The notes below the pieces were generated by a model, which saw nothing but the letters and a program-made list of their open reading frames with translations, was not told where the DNA came from and did not search any database. 64,000 nucleotides of DNA from an uncultured Clostridia bacterium (GTDB taxonomy: Bacteria; Bacillota; Clostridia; Oscillospirales; Ruminococcaceae), in the NCBI GenBank assembly GCA_948473085.1, contig CAOKWH010000001.1, positions 62,001 through 126,000 on the forward strand, read 5' to 3'. Below are positions 17,720 to 25,881 of this stretch, in pieces. A program made the position numbers and the translations under genes. The stretch's first letter is position 1. Every line of letters begins with the position of its first letter.

Positions 17720-18475
17720 TTAAATAGACTTGGACTCCTCGGGTTTTTCCCCCTCGGCAGCACCCACCTGAAGCACATCCTCCAGCAGGTACCAGTTCCC
17801 GCCAATGCTCAGCTTGTACTTATCGTCCTCAATAGATACCTTTTCCACATCGCCGGTGACAGAACCGTCCACCTTGCCATCCTCATCCCGCTGCTTTACG
17901 GTTACATTCCGGCCAATCAGCGACATCAGGTAGTCCCGCTGGCTCTGCTGATCCTTCTCGGTTGAGGTAGAGCTATTGGAAGAATTAAGCTCCATTATCT
18001 GCTCCAGCGAAAAGCTCTTGCCATTGACATACACCAGATATTCGTTGTTTACCAGCGAAATTTTTGTTACCTGGCCAACTTCCTTCTGTAGGTCGCCGCC
18101 AACTGTAAACTTGGCAGCAGTAACATTTTTGCCCACCAGTGACATGACATAGTTTGTCTTCATATAGGTGGCCATCTCCTGCATCTGCTGCATGGTGGAA
18201 AACTGGGCCAGCTGGGTAACATACTGGGTATCGTCCACCGGGTTCATAAAGTCCTGGTTGCGCAGCTGAGCCACCATCAGAGAGAGAAAATCATCCACCG
18301 AAACGCTGTTTTCCTTTTTATCGGTGAACACGGCGTTCCACACCTGGCCGGTGCTTTCAGTACCTTCGGTTTCCTCAGTTTCATCCTTGAGGGAATCGGT
18401 AAGCTTATCTGCCATCTGGTCCCGGTAACTTGTATTGCTACTGGTTGTTCTGGCTTTGTTAATCCCATCAATCAT
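17720..18475 (-). CDS. flgD: Flagellar hook-capping protein FlgD
   Basis: Scaffold that caps the growing hook. 251 aa: a variable N-terminus, then the FlgD motif (DDFLSLMVAQLRNQDFMNPVD, TQYVTQLAQFSTMQQMQEM) at about residues 60-105, followed by MSLVGKNVTAAKF, which recurs later as MSLIGRNVTVKQ, suggesting a repeated beta unit. GGAAGGAGGATG precedes the ATG. It lies after fliK, the ruler of hook length, as is usual. Confidence 0.94.
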   Translation of the reverse strand: MIDGINKARTTSSNTSYRDQMADKLTDSLKDETEETEGTESTGQVWNAVFTDKKENSVSVDDFLSLMVAQLRNQDFMNPVDDTQYVTQLAQFSTMQQMQEMATYMKTNYVMSLVGKNVTAAKFTVGGDLQKEVGQVTKISLVNNEYLVYVNGKSFSLEQIMELNSSNSSTSTEKDQQSQRDYLMSLIGRNVTVKQRDEDGKVDGSVTGDVEKVSIEDDKYKLSIGGNWYLLEDVLQVGAAEGEKPEESKSI

Positions 18476-18493
18476 ACTGCATCCTCCTTCCAG

Positions 18494-19579
18494 TTAAATG
18501 TAGGCATCCAAACCATCGTCCTCCAAAACCTGCCGAACACTCTCCTCGAACTCGCCATCAGAGAAATGGAAGTGCTGGGATTGCTGCCGGCCCTGCTGCC
18601 AACCAAACTGCTGGCCTGTAAACTGCCCGGCCCCGCCGTCCATTGCCGCCTGGGAGGCATAGCCCTCCGGCACAACAGTTACCTGCTGCACTTCTGCATG
18701 CAACGGCCGCAGTGCATTCTGCAGCGATGCCACCTCGTCGGTAATCATCTTGGCTGTCTGCTGGCTGGTAGTAAAGATTTGCAGGGAAATGGTGCTTTTA
18801 TCCTCGGAGATTTTAACAGTTACTTCGCCAATCCCCTCCGGCTTCAAGCGGATGACAAACTCGTTTTTGCCCTTTGCCACATTTTTCAGGACACCGGTTT
18901 TAATCTGCGAGGCAATCTCTTCCGTATCGGGAAGGGCTGTTGTCTGCACCGGCTGTGCAGCCATCTCCTCCGGCAGGAAGCGCTTTGCTGTTACATCCGC
19001 CTGCAGGCTCTCCAAATCCAGTGTTTCCGGCTGCTCCTTCTGCTTGTCTGCCAACAGCTGCCTGGCTGTGCGCAGAGCGTCGCTGGAAAAGGTCATACCA
19101 CCCATAACAGCGGGCGCCTCCGGCTCCTTCCAACTGCTGCTGAGCACCGAATAAAAGTCGGAATCCAAAGGAAGCTCTGCCTCCTCCGCCTCGACCGGAA
19201 CGGCATTCTGCACCTGCAGGCCCTGAAGCCCTTCCAGGCTGCGATAGGCCACCTCGTCCCCTACTGGCAGTACGCCAGTGGCAGCAAAAGCCTCCAGCTG
19301 AGCACCGATTTCCTGTGTCTGGAACGCCGGCATCATGGCAAGCATTTCTGCCATCATCTGCCCGCCCAGTTCACTCAGCTTTTTCTGCTCGGCATCCTTT
19401 CCGGAAAGGAAAGCCCCTTCCTCCAACGCGCCAAACAACGAAAAGCCGTTTTCCGTACCGGACAACAGCTGCTGAAAAATCATGGCAAACGCATCCCCGC
19501 CCTGCATCTGCTGGGCCACGCCAAGTGTCTGACGAAGGCTGGGTGCGCCTGACTGCTGAACATTTGCGATCTGATTCAT
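18494..19579 (-). CDS. fliK: Flagellar hook-length control protein FliK
   Basis: Secreted ruler that stops hook growth and triggers the FlhB specificity switch. From ATG 19579 it is 361 aa. The long N-terminal part is low in conserved features. The C-terminal hook-length domain is recognisable (FVIRLKPEGIGEVTVKISED, ISLQIFTTSQQTAKMI, LRPLHAEVQQVTVV). ATG 19579 is chosen over a start six codons upstream because AAAGGGGGTG sits five bases before it. Confidence 0.9.
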   Translation of the reverse strand: MNQIANVQQSGAPSLRQTLGVAQQMQGGDAFAMIFQQLLSGTENGFSLFGALEEGAFLSGKDAEQKKLSELGGQMMAEMLAMMPAFQTQEIGAQLEAFAATGVLPVGDEVAYRSLEGLQGLQVQNAVPVEAEEAELPLDSDFYSVLSSSWKEPEAPAVMGGMTFSSDALRTARQLLADKQKEQPETLDLESLQADVTAKRFLPEEMAAQPVQTTALPDTEEIASQIKTGVLKNVAKGKNEFVIRLKPEGIGEVTVKISEDKSTISLQIFTTSQQTAKMITDEVASLQNALRPLHAEVQQVTVVPEGYASQAAMDGGAGQFTGQQFGWQQGRQQSQHFHFSDGEFEESVRQVLEDDGLDAYI

Positions 19580-19606
19580 TTTTTCACCCCCTTTCACGGA
19601 TATTTA

Positions 19607-20050
19607 TTACAGTGTGGCGGCAAACCGCTGGGAAACAAGTTCCTCGATGCGCTCTGCCTCTGCCTTCTGTGTCTTTTGACGATAACTTTCCAGTTGGCGT
19701 TCTTCCAGCTTATCCAGCTTGGAAACCTCCTGGTTGGCCGCTACCACAACCTGCATCTGCTCCTCTATCTGCTTTTGTACAATTAAAAGGCGCTGCCGCA
19801 GGTCCTTAATCTGCTGGCGGATATTTTCCAGCTGCATACTAAAGCTGCGTATCTCAAAGACAGTGGTGCCTGCCCTTTGTGCGGACATCATCCGCTTTGA
19901 AATAGACTGAAAATTCCGGCTTAGGTTTTCAATGCGCTGTTCAATCTCGTTTTCCTGTGCCCGGAGCTGGTGGAGCTTGCCCATTTCCTCCTCGAACAGC
20001 CTGTTCTTGTACTCCCGGACATGACTAAGCGAGAAATGAAACTTCTTCAC
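19607..20050 (-). CDS. fliJ: Flagellar export chaperone / coiled-coil protein FliJ
   Basis: Coiled-coil stalk that works with the FliI ATPase in the export apparatus. The 147-aa product is almost entirely predicted alpha-helix, rich in Glu, Gln, Lys and Arg, and begins MKKFHFSLSHVREYKNRL, which is typical of FliJ. GTG start with GGAGAGGCG upstream. Position after fliI supports the call. Confidence 0.9.
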   Translation of the reverse strand: MKKFHFSLSHVREYKNRLFEEEMGKLHQLRAQENEIEQRIENLSRNFQSISKRMMSAQRAGTTVFEIRSFSMQLENIRQQIKDLRQRLLIVQKQIEEQMQVVVAANQEVSKLDKLEERQLESYRQKTQKAEAERIEELVSQRFAATL

Positions 20051-20074
20051 CTTATCGCCTCTCCATTCCTGTTA

Positions 20075-21394
20075 TCACTTTGTCAACTGAACCATCTGCG
20101 CCACCGTTTCTTCAAAGGAAACCTTGTTTTCCACCTGCTGCTGCAAAAGCTGGTTGATGGCATCTATATGCCGGATGGCCTCATCCAGGGCAGGGTTGCT
20201 GCCGCTTTTGTAGGCGCCGATGGATAAAAGATCCTGGTTTTCCTGATAGACCGACATCAGCTGCCGGATTTTACCTGCGGCTTTGAGATGCTCCGGGGAA
20301 GCAATGCCGTTCATCAGACGGCTGATACTGGCCAGTACATCTATAGCCGGATAGTGGTTGCGCATGGCCACCTTTCGGGAAAGTACAATGTGGCCATCCA
20401 CAATGCCTCGCACCGTATCGGAGATGGGCTCGTTGGTATCGTCACCCTCCACCAGTACAGTATAAATACCGGTGATGGAGCCGCGCTCAAAGTTCCCCGA
20501 CCGCTCCAACAGTTTCGGCAGCGCTGTATAGATGGAAGGGGTATAGCCACGGGCCACCGGAGGTTCACCAGTGGAAAGGCCAATCTCCCGCTGCGCCATA
20601 CAAAAACGGGTCAGGGAATCCATCATCAGCAGCACATCCTTGCCCTGATCCCGGAAGTACTCGGCTATGGCAGTGGCAGTGAGCACACACTTGGAGCGCA
20701 TCATCGCCGGCTGGTCGGATGTAGCAATAACCAGGACTGTCCGGCTCATCCCCTCCGGCCCCAGGTCCCGCTCGATAAACTCCACAACCTCACGGCCACG
20801 CTCGCCCGCCAGGGCTATGACATTGACATCCGCCTTTACATTCCGGGCAATCATACCCATCAAGGTACTTTTGCCCACGCCGCTGCCGGCAAAAATGCCC
20901 ACACGCTGCCCCTTGCCCATGGTAAGCAGGCCGTCAATGGCCTTTACACCCAATTCAATGGTTTCGGTTATAGGCGGCCTTGTCATAGGGTTGGAGGGCC
21001 TGCCGTTGATGGGATACCAGGCGGTGCGTTCCACCGGAGGGCCCCCGTCAATGGGGCGGCCCAAGGCGTCAATCGCCCGGCCAATCATCTGGTCGCTGAT
21101 GCCAACTTCCAACTTTTTACCAGTGTTGATAACAATACTGCCCGAACCAATGCCATCCACCTCCTGATAGGGCATCAGCTGGACAATGCCATCTTTAAAC
21201 CCCACCACCTCGGCTAAGACACTGTGCTTTTCGTCCACCCGGATTTTGCAGATATCACCAATATTGCAAACCAAACCAGTGGCCTCAATCATCAGGCCCA
21301 TAATCTTGCTGATACGGCCCTGATAGGTGTAAAGGTCACTGATCCGGACAATGCGCCGGTAGGCAGAAATATCAATACTTCGGAGATTGTTCAC
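20075..21394 (-). CDS. fliI: Flagellum-specific export ATPase FliI
   Basis: Cytoplasmic hexameric ATPase of the flagellar type III system, related to the F1 beta subunit. 439 aa. Walker A is GSGVGKSTLMG (about 165-175) and Walker B is VLLMMDSLTRF; ALAGERGREVVEF and the catalytic-loop motif GEPPVARGYTPS are also present. The GTG start overlaps the fliH stop (GTGA, 4 bases), indicating coupled translation with its regulator FliH. Confidence 0.97.
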   Translation of the reverse strand: MNNLRSIDISAYRRIVRISDLYTYQGRISKIMGLMIEATGLVCNIGDICKIRVDEKHSVLAEVVGFKDGIVQLMPYQEVDGIGSGSIVINTGKKLEVGISDQMIGRAIDALGRPIDGGPPVERTAWYPINGRPSNPMTRPPITETIELGVKAIDGLLTMGKGQRVGIFAGSGVGKSTLMGMIARNVKADVNVIALAGERGREVVEFIERDLGPEGMSRTVLVIATSDQPAMMRSKCVLTATAIAEYFRDQGKDVLLMMDSLTRFCMAQREIGLSTGEPPVARGYTPSIYTALPKLLERSGNFERGSITGIYTVLVEGDDTNEPISDTVRGIVDGHIVLSRKVAMRNHYPAIDVLASISRLMNGIASPEHLKAAGKIRQLMSVYQENQDLLSIGAYKSGSNPALDEAIRHIDAINQLLQQQVENKVSFEETVAQMVQLTK

Positions 21395-22197
21395 TGGTAA
21401 TCTTCCTCTTCCATATCTTCATCTGTGGAGCGAACCAGGCTGCGCAGGTTGGTGAGCTGTGCCGAAACCGAGGCATCCACCACCCCATCGGGTGTATAGA
21501 CAATGCAGCTGTCCGGCGGCAGGTCGGCCATTTCAATGCCCACCTCCCGGCGAAGGCTTGGGTGGCCGGATAGGTCCTCCCGGAGCTTTTCCACCAAACT
21601 GGGCAGCTGGTCGGAGATTTGAACACTAATCCAATCGGCATTTTTTACCGAAAGCACAGCATCCTTCACCAACGGGCGCAACAGGTCGGCATTGCTGGAA
21701 ACAGAGGCGCGCAGCACCTTTTCGGCAATGTCAGATGCAAGCTGAAACAGCCCATCCTCATACTGCTGTAAAAACTGCTGCTGATCCTCCCTTAGTTCCT
21801 GCATTAACACATTAACCTGTTCCAGATGGGCGGCAATTTCTTCCCGCTTCTCTGCGATGGCCTGTTCGTAGGCTTCCTGCCGCGCCGTCCGGCGAATACC
21901 GCCCGCCTCAGAGCGGGCTTCTTCCAACAGCTTTTCCCGCTCGTTCCGGGCATTTTGTAATATTCTATGTGAAACTTCCTGCGCCTGTGCCTCGGCTTCT
22001 ACCCGGGCCTGCTCAAACAGCTGCTGTCGCTGGCCTTCAAAAGCCTCCAGCGCCTCTTGAAGCCTTTCTTCCGGCGGAGGGATTTCATCCGGAACCAGGT
22101 CGTCCGCCACTGCCCCATCGGGCTTCGAGGTGCGGTCTGGAATATGCACCAGACCCTCCTCCATGTCGGCCCCCTGATACTTGATCACCTTAGGCAA
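21391..22197 (-). CDS. fliH: Flagellar assembly protein FliH
   Basis: Regulator that binds FliI and links it to the export gate and C-ring. It contains a long charged coiled coil (about residues 40-135, rich in Glu, Gln, Ala and Arg) and a C-terminal domain resembling V-type ATPase subunit E. The start is uncertain. TTG 22197 gives MPKVIKYQG... and has AAGGAG nine bases ahead, and it overlaps the fliG stop by eight bases. A longer frame from GTG 22215 lies inside fliG. From TTG the product is 268 aa. Confidence 0.88.
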   Translation of the reverse strand: MPKVIKYQGADMEEGLVHIPDRTSKPDGAVADDLVPDEIPPPEERLQEALEAFEGQRQQLFEQARVEAEAQAQEVSHRILQNARNEREKLLEEARSEAGGIRRTARQEAYEQAIAEKREEIAAHLEQVNVLMQELREDQQQFLQQYEDGLFQLASDIAEKVLRASVSSNADLLRPLVKDAVLSVKNADWISVQISDQLPSLVEKLREDLSGHPSLRREVGIEMADLPPDSCIVYTPDGVVDASVSAQLTNLRSLVRSTDEDMEEEDYQ

Positions 22198-23200
22198 GCA
22201 GCTCATCTCCTTCACCCTTAGCGATTACAATCTGGCCGGACTCCTCCAGCTGACGGATGATGCCAACAATCTTCTGCTGGGCCTCTTCCACATCACGCAT
22301 ACGAATGTTATGCAGGAACTGGATATCCTGCTCGATGCTCTCCCGCACACGGGAGGACATGTTTTGCAGAATAACCTGCTTGACATCTTCGTTGGAGCCC
22401 TTGAGGGCCACAGCCAAATCCTTGGTGTCCACTTCCCGGATAAAGCGCTGGATAGCCATGGTATCCAGGTTGATAATATCCTCGAACACAAACATGAGCT
22501 TGTGGATCTCGTCGGCCAGGGTGGCGTCCCGCTTTTCCAGCTCGTCGAAGATGAACTTCTCGGTGGTGCGGTCCACGCGGTTCATAATCTCGGCGATGTA
22601 AGGCACACCGCCAACCTCCACCTGATCGGTGGAAACCAGGGAAGAAAATCTCTTTTCCAGTGTAGTTTCGACAATGTTTATCATCTCGGGCGAAACCCGG
22701 TCCAGCTGGGCAATGCGCTCGATTACATCCAGCTGAAGGTTGCGGGGCAGCTCTGCAATAATCTGTGCCGCCTGGTCGCTTCGCGCATAGGAAAGCACCA
22801 GGGTGATGGTCTGCGGATGTTCATTTGCCAGCATCATCTGCAGGTTTTTATAATCCGCCTTGCGAACAAATTCAAAAGACCGGGAACGCAGCGACTTGTT
22901 GAGCCGCTCCAGCAGGGAGGATGCCTGCTGGGCGCCAAACGCCTTTTCCAGAATATCCTTGGCGTACAGGATACCGCCTTCGCTGATAACCTTTTGGGTG
23001 ACGCAGAGGCCATAGAAGTCCTCTATCGTTTCCTGCATCTCCTCCGGGGTTACACGGTCCAGCTTAGCAATTTCCAGCGAGAGCTGCTCAATTTCGTCCT
23101 CTTTCAGGTACTTGTAAACCTCCGAGGCCCGGTCGGCCCCCAGAGAGATAATAACAGCTGCCGCCCTTTGAATTGAAGTAAGTTTTGTCTGCTTTGCCAT
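22190..23200 (-). CDS. fliG: Flagellar motor switch protein FliG
   Basis: C-ring protein that couples stator force to rotor turning. 336 aa, standard length. The N-terminal domain (LTSIQRAAAVIISLGAD) binds FliF. The middle domain has the EHPQTITLVLSYA (EHPQ) motif at about 126. The C-terminal torque helix carries the charged residues facing MotA (MFVFEDIINLDTMAIQRFIREVD). It starts one base after the fliF stop. Confidence 0.97.
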   Translation of the reverse strand: MAKQTKLTSIQRAAAVIISLGADRASEVYKYLKEDEIEQLSLEIAKLDRVTPEEMQETIEDFYGLCVTQKVISEGGILYAKDILEKAFGAQQASSLLERLNKSLRSRSFEFVRKADYKNLQMMLANEHPQTITLVLSYARSDQAAQIIAELPRNLQLDVIERIAQLDRVSPEMINIVETTLEKRFSSLVSTDQVEVGGVPYIAEIMNRVDRTTEKFIFDELEKRDATLADEIHKLMFVFEDIINLDTMAIQRFIREVDTKDLAVALKGSNEDVKQVILQNMSSRVRESIEQDIQFLHNIRMRDVEEAQQKIVGIIRQLEESGQIVIAKGEGDELLA

Positions 23201-23201
23201 A

Positions 23202-24851
23202 TTACTTCTCCTCTCTCATCAGCGAGCGGAGCAGAGACGCTGTAAGCTCGGGATTCTCGTGGGCGAACTCCCGCACCTCGTCAGTAACGGCGCTCTCCTT
23301 GGTAACGGCCTGGGCCAACGCCTCGTTTTGGAGCTTCTTCTTGTGCTCCTCAATCTCCTTCTGCAAATCAAGCTGGCGCTGGCGCTCGGCCTCGGCTGCA
23401 GCCTCTGCCTCTTGTGCCACAGCCATAGCTTCTGCCGCTTCCTTCTCCTTCTTCTTCTTTTTTCCTCTGGAGAGGAGGAGCACCACCACAATAATAATAA
23501 TCAGCAGGAGCAGGGTAAGCAGGCCAATGATCAGGAGCTGCTGCTGGCTAAGCCCGGCAAAGATGATAGGTGCATCGGTCTGCTGTGTAGCAAAGTTCAG
23601 GTTTGTAACCTTGATATTATCCACACTGATGTTTACTGCCTTGGAAATCAGCTCTTCCAATGTTTCCTCAGTCTCCGTATCAAAATTGGGGTCGTTTACC
23701 ACAACAGCAACCGTAGCTTTGGCCAGAATAGGCTCGCCCCGCTCAATTTGTGTCAGTATGTAGCTGACATCGTAGTCGATATTCTTATAGTAATCGGTGG
23801 CCGATACATCCCCGCTGCCATCTTCATTGGGATAAATCGGCGGGGCGTCGGTGTTGTCCTCTTCTCCAACAATCCCCTCGGCGGCCACAGTGCCACCCAG
23901 CGAATAGCGCTCGTCATAGTGGTTGATTACACCGCTGGCGGCACCGTCCCGGGGGGTATACTGCTTGCTTTCGGACATCATTTTATCATAGTCCAGGGTA
24001 ACGGTTGCCACAGCTGTAACGCCATCGGGGCCATATTTGCCGGAGAGGAGGCGAACCACACTGTCCTCAATGCCTTTGGCAATTTCGCGCTCGTACTCCA
24101 GACGCTGCACACTGTAGTAGCCATCCCCGCTGGTATCCTCCAGGCCGGGCATCTCCTTGCCTGTTGCAGCATCAATAACCACAACATCATCCGGAGACAG
24201 ATTGGGTATCGAGGTAGCAGCCAGGTGTTTGATGGCGGATACCCGCTCCGGCGAGAGGGTATACCCATACTTCATGGTAACAGTAACGCCTGCGCTGCTC
24301 CTCTGCTGGTTGGCCTGGTCCCAGATGTAATTGCTGGTTTCCGGCACCGTAAAGGTAACGGTGGCGTCAATAATGCCCTCCTGGCGCAGCAGTGTCTGCT
24401 GCATCCGGTCCTGGGACTGGTAAATCAGGGCGGTGCGTCTTTCAAACTCAGTGGAGGTGAAGCCCGATACACTGGAAAAGGTATCGTAACTGAGGGTGGT
24501 GCGGGGATACCCCTGGGCGTTCAGCTGGAAAACCAGGTTATCCCACTGGTCGGCCGGAACCAGCACCTGTCCGCCGGAATCGATCTCCGGCTGCGCGTTC
24601 ATCTCCTGCAGCATGGCATAAACCTGGGTGCTCTCCTCGTTGGACATGCCAGGGAAAAGCACCTTATACTGGTTTTTGGACACACTTAAATATACAGTCA
24701 ACAAAAGAGCCGCAGCGATTGTTCCCCCACAGACTCCAAGTACAATTTTTTTGCTTTTTTCCGACAGCCCCTGCCAGGACTCCTTGAGCTTGCCCATATT
24801 CAGCTGGTCGGCGTTCAGCTTTTCTTTTACGCTATTAAAATCAAACTTCAT
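23202..24851 (-). CDS. fliF: Flagellar MS-ring protein FliF
   Basis: Forms the membrane MS-ring on which the basal body is built. 549 aa. A first membrane helix is near residue 40 (VLGVCGGTIAAALLLTVYL), followed by the periplasmic-type ring-building domains (YKVLFPGMSNEES, RRTALIYQSQDRMQQTLLRQEG, ATVTFTVPE) and a second membrane helix near residue 450, then a charged cytoplasmic tail ending in LTASLLRSLM, which binds FliG. The ribosome binding site is weak (GATAAAGAAG), so coupling to fliE is likely. Confidence 0.96.
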   Translation of the reverse strand: MKFDFNSVKEKLNADQLNMGKLKESWQGLSEKSKKIVLGVCGGTIAAALLLTVYLSVSKNQYKVLFPGMSNEESTQVYAMLQEMNAQPEIDSGGQVLVPADQWDNLVFQLNAQGYPRTTLSYDTFSSVSGFTSTEFERRTALIYQSQDRMQQTLLRQEGIIDATVTFTVPETSNYIWDQANQQRSSAGVTVTMKYGYTLSPERVSAIKHLAATSIPNLSPDDVVVIDAATGKEMPGLEDTSGDGYYSVQRLEYEREIAKGIEDSVVRLLSGKYGPDGVTAVATVTLDYDKMMSESKQYTPRDGAASGVINHYDERYSLGGTVAAEGIVGEEDNTDAPPIYPNEDGSGDVSATDYYKNIDYDVSYILTQIERGEPILAKATVAVVVNDPNFDTETEETLEELISKAVNISVDNIKVTNLNFATQQTDAPIIFAGLSQQQLLIIGLLTLLLLIIIIVVVLLLSRGKKKKKEKEAAEAMAVAQEAEAAAEAERQRQLDLQKEIEEHKKKLQNEALAQAVTKESAVTDEVREFAHENPELTASLLRSLMREEK

Positions 24852-24874
24852 CTTCTTTATCGCTCAAAATCATG

Positions 24875-25186
24875 TTATATCTGCATCTGCATTATTTCTT
24901 TGTAAGCGCTGACAGCACGGGAGGTAATTTGAACCACCGTTTCCACTGCAGCGGTTTCCATTGCAGAGTTAATCATCATGGAATGCAGGCTGGATACATC
25001 GCCCATGGCAAGGTTATAGGCGTCCTCAGCCGAAAGCCGCTGGGATTGCTCCAAGCTGGCCATAGCCTCCTGCATCATACTTGCAAAAGAAGACTGTGTA
25101 GTAGTATTCGCCGACGAATTTTTCGGCATATCAGACGATTCTAAGCGCTGTACGGTTGGCAAACTGCTTAATGGTACAAGGTACAT
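24875..25186 (-). CDS. fliE: Flagellar hook-basal body complex protein FliE
   Basis: 103-aa rod-base protein joining the MS-ring to the rod. The C-terminal half carries the family pattern (DVSSLHSMMINSAMETAAVETVVQ... followed by SAYKEIMQMQI). GGAAGGGTGATT precedes the ATG. It is the first gene of the superoperon. In many Firmicutes flgB and flgC come immediately before it; here the upstream DNA is non-coding, so those genes must be elsewhere. Confidence 0.93.
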   Translation of the reverse strand: MYLVPLSSLPTVQRLESSDMPKNSSANTTTQSSFASMMQEAMASLEQSQRLSAEDAYNLAMGDVSSLHSMMINSAMETAAVETVVQITSRAVSAYKEIMQMQI

Positions 25187-25305
25187 TGGTCAATCACCCT
25201 TCCAAAATTCTCATTAAATCCCTATAAACTTACACCATACAGGAATTTCAGGCTAAAACTGCCTAAATATCTGCAAATACCAAACTTTTTTATCTACCCG
25301 ATGTA

Positions 25306-25334
25306 ATTATACACAATAAAATAAGTACTGTAAA
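25306..25334 (-). promoter_or_regulatory. Sigma-A-type promoter of the flagellar superoperon
   Basis: On the - strand TTTACA (25329-25334), a 17-base spacer and TATAAT (25306-25311). The expected transcript start is near 25299, giving a leader of about 113 bases before fliE. The leader contains a small hairpin (TTAGGC/GCCTGAA). I see no sigma-D-type (TAAA-N15-GCCGATAA) site here. Confidence 0.75.
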
Positions 25335-25647
25335 GTCTGAAAATGATACTTTATTGTAATTTCTAAGCCTTTCCAGGCAAAATAACGAATTATTTATCAA
25401 TATCCAACTATTTCTGTAAAATTGTCGATTTAACGGGTTTTTTGTCTGTAATTTGTGCAATTAGCGCAGAAAAAACAGGCCATCGCTGGGCAAACTATGC
25501 TTAGATATTCCTAAATTTTGTCTATTTTTCTAAACAACATTTTCATACACATCTAACCTGTTTTCCCTGGCGCCTATAACAGCCGCCCAAATCCTCCCTT
25601 CCCACAAAAAGTTCCCTCACAGGCACTTTTGGAAGAAAACCCATCTC
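25335..25647. other. AT-rich non-coding spacer upstream of the fliE promoter
   Basis: About 310 bases with marked A/T runs and no credible open reading frame or tRNA. It is where factors controlling the flagellar operon could bind. I find no c-di-GMP riboswitch consensus in it. Confidence 0.5.
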
Positions 25648-25768
25648 AAAAAAAGCAGGACAGCAGCAGCCCATCTGGGCCGGCTGCCCCTACAGGGACA
25701 GGCTGGTTTTTACTCCCTGCTCTACAGTATGCAGCAGGGGGGAGAAAAATCCACAAGAATCTGGCGAA
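25648..25768 (-). ncRNA. Candidate structured RNA or attenuator upstream of fliE
   Basis: Read on the - strand: a 7-bp hairpin (25733-25739 with 25715-25721), a second hairpin of CTGTCCC/GGGGCAG type, a third with stems 25683-25687/25663-25667 and 25676-25679/25670-25673, then T7 (25648-25654). The segment 25716-25721 is also complementary to 25654-25659 just before the T-run, so it has two mutually exclusive partners, the layout of a terminator switch. A TATAAT lies just upstream. It could be a free small RNA of about 120 nt or a leader. No known family is recognised. Confidence 0.35.
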
Positions 25769-25774
25769 GCGGCA

Positions 25775-25802
25775 ATTATACTTCTTCCCCTGCCCTGTAC
25801 AA
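25775..25802 (-). promoter_or_regulatory. Possible promoter of the candidate RNA
   Basis: A perfect TATAAT on the - strand (25775-25780) with only a weak -35 candidate (TTGTAC, 25797-25802, 16-base spacer). It begins right after the cheV terminator. Confidence 0.35.
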
Positions 25803-25803
25803 C

Positions 25804-25844
25804 AAAAAGGACGGAGCAGCTAATTGGCCACTCCGCCGTTTTTT
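25804..25844. terminator. Terminator downstream of cheV
   Basis: CGGAG/CTCCG stem (25812-25816 with 25831-25835) with further inner pairing. It is flanked by a T-run on the - strand (A-run 25804-25808) and T6 on the + strand (25839-25844). It can stop cheV transcription 40-70 bases after its stop codon. Confidence 0.6.
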
Positions 25845-25881
25845 GACGGATTCTATGTTTAGATTGGAGGGATTTGGAGGA

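Noticed and set aside
23259..24689. Long open frames antisense to known genes (for example opposite fliF, spoIVA 27243-28895, copA 47274-48491)
   Set aside because: They mirror GC-rich codon structure of the real genes, have no ribosome binding sites and no recognisable domains.
25187..25440. c-di-GMP (GEMM) riboswitch ahead of the flagellar operon
   Set aside because: Some clostridia have one here, but I could not find its conserved tetraloop or receptor sequences in the leader or the spacer.
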